Shown here one piece after another: positions 62,854 through 64,000 of a DNA stretch of 64,000 nucleotides. The DNA is from Devriesea agamarum (lineage in GTDB: Bacteria; Actinomycetota; Actinomycetes; Actinomycetales; Dermabacteraceae). The stretch lies in the NCBI RefSeq assembly GCF_900070355.1, contig NZ_LN849456.1, positions 496,001-560,000 of the forward strand. The letters are read 5' to 3'. Numbering within the stretch: position 1 is the first letter of the stretch; every line of letters begins with the position of its first letter. A program made the position numbers and the translations under genes. The notes beneath the pieces were generated by a model that saw only the letters and a list, made by a program, of their open reading frames with translations, made no database searches and was not told where the DNA came from.

Positions 62854-63690
62854 GTGAAAGACCGATCGTTGATCATCCTGCTTCCACCCTCTGAAACTAA
62901 ACGCCGTCCTGCCACCAGCAGTTCACTAGGACAGTCCCCCGATGTCTCCCGGCCCCAGCTCGCTGAGGCCAGAGCCAAAATCAGGGCCGCTGTGAGCAGG
63001 ACCTTAGAAGACGTTGATGCACCCGAGCGGATCGGCATCCCAGCCACCCGGATCGATCTGTTAGACGCCATGCATTTTCTCGACGATGAGCCCGTGGCGC
63101 CTGCGCTGGAGGTGTACACGGGGGTTTTGTATGACGCCCTCGACGTTCCCACGCTCCCGCCCGGTGCTTTGGGAAGCGGGGGACGGGATGGTCATCCAGA
63201 CGGTCAGCCTGGGGTGAGGGTGCTGATTGCATCGGCTCTGTTTGGAGTGCTCTCTCACGACGATCTGATCCCGGCCTACCGTCTGTCCTGTTCCAGCAAA
63301 TTGGCTGGAATCGGAACGGTGGGGATCTGGTGGAAAAAACATCTCGCCTCGGAAACGGAGGCACTGCGCGATGAGTTCGTCCTCGATTGCCGTTCAGGTG
63401 GCTACCAGGGAATGCCTCCGCTTCGCCACGCTATCGGGGTGCGAGCCGAACGCGATGTGCGGGGTCGTCGCAAGGTCATTAGCCACGCTGCCAAGCGTTA
63501 CCGCGGGTTGGTCACTCGGATTCTGCTCGCCTCGGGTGCCAGGCCGACGGATCTCGAGGATGTAGCCCAGATCGTCGTCGACGGTATTGATGCGGGTGCG
63601 TTTACTGCAACTGGAGCGAGCGCGGATACCCCTCTCGACCTAGCGGTGGAGACCAACGGAGGCGTCCTGACCATCGTGGATCGTAGTTAG
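62854..63690 (+). CDS. yaaA: YaaA family protein (peroxide stress)
   Basis: A 278-residue protein of the DUF328/YaaA family. LIILLPPSETKRRP at the N terminus is the signature; ALEVYTGVLYDALD, IASALFGVLSHDDLIPAYRLSCSSKL and VISHAAKRYRGLVTR follow. In E. coli YaaA limits free iron and oxidative damage, and the fold binds DNA. Length is about 20 residues over the usual. The start is a GTG (62854) with no strong RBS; homologues begin close to the LLPPSE strand. It is convergent with the Nif3-like gene. Confidence 0.9.
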   Translation: MKDRSLIILLPPSETKRRPATSSSLGQSPDVSRPQLAEARAKIRAAVSRTLEDVDAPERIGIPATRIDLLDAMHFLDDEPVAPALEVYTGVLYDALDVPTLPPGALGSGGRDGHPDGQPGVRVLIASALFGVLSHDDLIPAYRLSCSSKLAGIGTVGIWWKKHLASETEALRDEFVLDCRSGGYQGMPPLRHAIGVRAERDVRGRRKVISHAAKRYRGLVTRILLASGARPTDLEDVAQIVVDGIDAGAFTATGASADTPLDLAVETNGGVLTIVDRS

Positions 63691-63752
63691 CGAGCGGACT
63701 AACTTTCTGGCTAGCCCGAACCAGCGCTTTATCCGAATTTCGCACCGGTTTT

Positions 63753-64000
63753 CTAGCCGAGTTCGGCGCCCGTCCACGGGTCGGTCAACAGCTCGCTGAC
63801 CTCCACGGGGCAGCTCAACCCGCGCTCAGCCATGAATGCCGCCAGGGATGCCTTGGCACCCGGTAGCCACATCCACTCACTTGCGAAGTGCGGAACGTCG
63901 ATCAGGGCAGGAACCTTACCCCCACCGCAGCTTTCCAAATGTTCAAGCGCGGGGTGATGCCGCAGGTCAGAAGTAATATAAACGTCGCAACCGGTGTGAG
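63753..64000 (-). CDS. Nif3-like dinuclear metal centre protein, C-terminal part
   Basis: The last 82 or so residues of a gene that runs off the right edge. The read-through CDVYITSDLRHHPALEHLE, then LIDVPHFASEWMWLPGAK, matches the C-terminal metal-binding end of Nif3/DUF34 (GTP cyclohydrolase 1 type 2-like) proteins, in which DxxxTxDLRHH and DVxHxxSE supply metal ligands. The molecular function of this family is unsettled. The stop is at 63753. Confidence 0.85.
   Translation of the reverse strand, partial: HTGCDVYITSDLRHHPALEHLESCGGGKVPALIDVPHFASEWMWLPGAKASLAAFMAERGLSCPVEVSELLTDPWTGAELG

Overview
The window is a gene-dense, moderately GC-rich stretch of an actinobacterial chromosome. The evidence is a complete Pup-proteasome locus, mycothiol synthesis (mshC), polyphosphate glucokinase, a glnA1/glnE/glnA2 nitrogen set, a DUF4191 gene and an SPxx-type methionine aminopeptidase. 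Protein sequences look most like Micrococcales; Dermabacteraceae is only a guess.

Layout. 1-1570 (minus): start of hisG, hisE, then a PnuC-family riboflavin transporter (ribM/pnuX) behind a clear FMN riboswitch. 1690-16600 (minus): one long co-directional run, read from trmI through arc/mpa, dop, pup, prcB, prcA, pafA, two FKBP isomerases, priA, fmt, rsmB and rpe, with many 1-4 base overlaps. 16657-19628: a site-2-type metalloprotease, a PAC2 protein and a secreted S1 protease. 19797-23290 (minus): mshC, uppP, an acidic protein and trmL. 23507-24160: a small unknown gene and tRNA-Leu(GAG). 24273-25782: an AT-richer insert downstream of the tRNA with a CoiA-like nuclease gene, a run of 30 C and a terminator. 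25783-28485: a large secreted subtilase. 28638-39369 (minus): aroE, mltG, ruvX, alaS, rpsD, rarA, pyrD and two small membrane proteins. 39503-47383 (plus): pepA, lpdA, sucB, lipB, lipA and DUF4191. 47514-58120: RDD protein, glnA1, a NarL-type two-component system preceded by a possible 46-residue leader ORF, a RecB/Cas4-like nuclease, glnE and glnA2. 58236-64000: panB, a small protein, map, ppgK, rnpB (RNase P RNA), an alpha/beta-hydrolase-like gene, yaaA and the end of a Nif3-like gene.

How the genes fit together. Pup (ending GGQ) would be deamidated by Dop, ligated to targets by PafA, unfolded by Arc/Mpa and degraded by PrcBA. LipB and LipA lipoylate the two lipoyl domains of SucB, which works with LpdA. 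GlnE should control GlnA1, which has the adenylylation tyrosine, but not GlnA2, which lacks it.

The points most worth a second look are the FMN riboswitch with two mutually exclusive hairpins around the ribM start, an Arc/Mpa C terminus without the expected proteasome-docking tail, a Dop insertion, the 30-C tract, the CoiA-like insert at tRNA-Leu, a repeated -10-box/start-codon arrangement that predicts leaderless mRNAs, near-identical lipoyl-domain DNA repeats, and a small ORF with an in-frame duplication coupled to the histidine kinase. No CRISPR array, insertion sequence or prophage was seen. I did not find a convincing wholly new multi-gene system.
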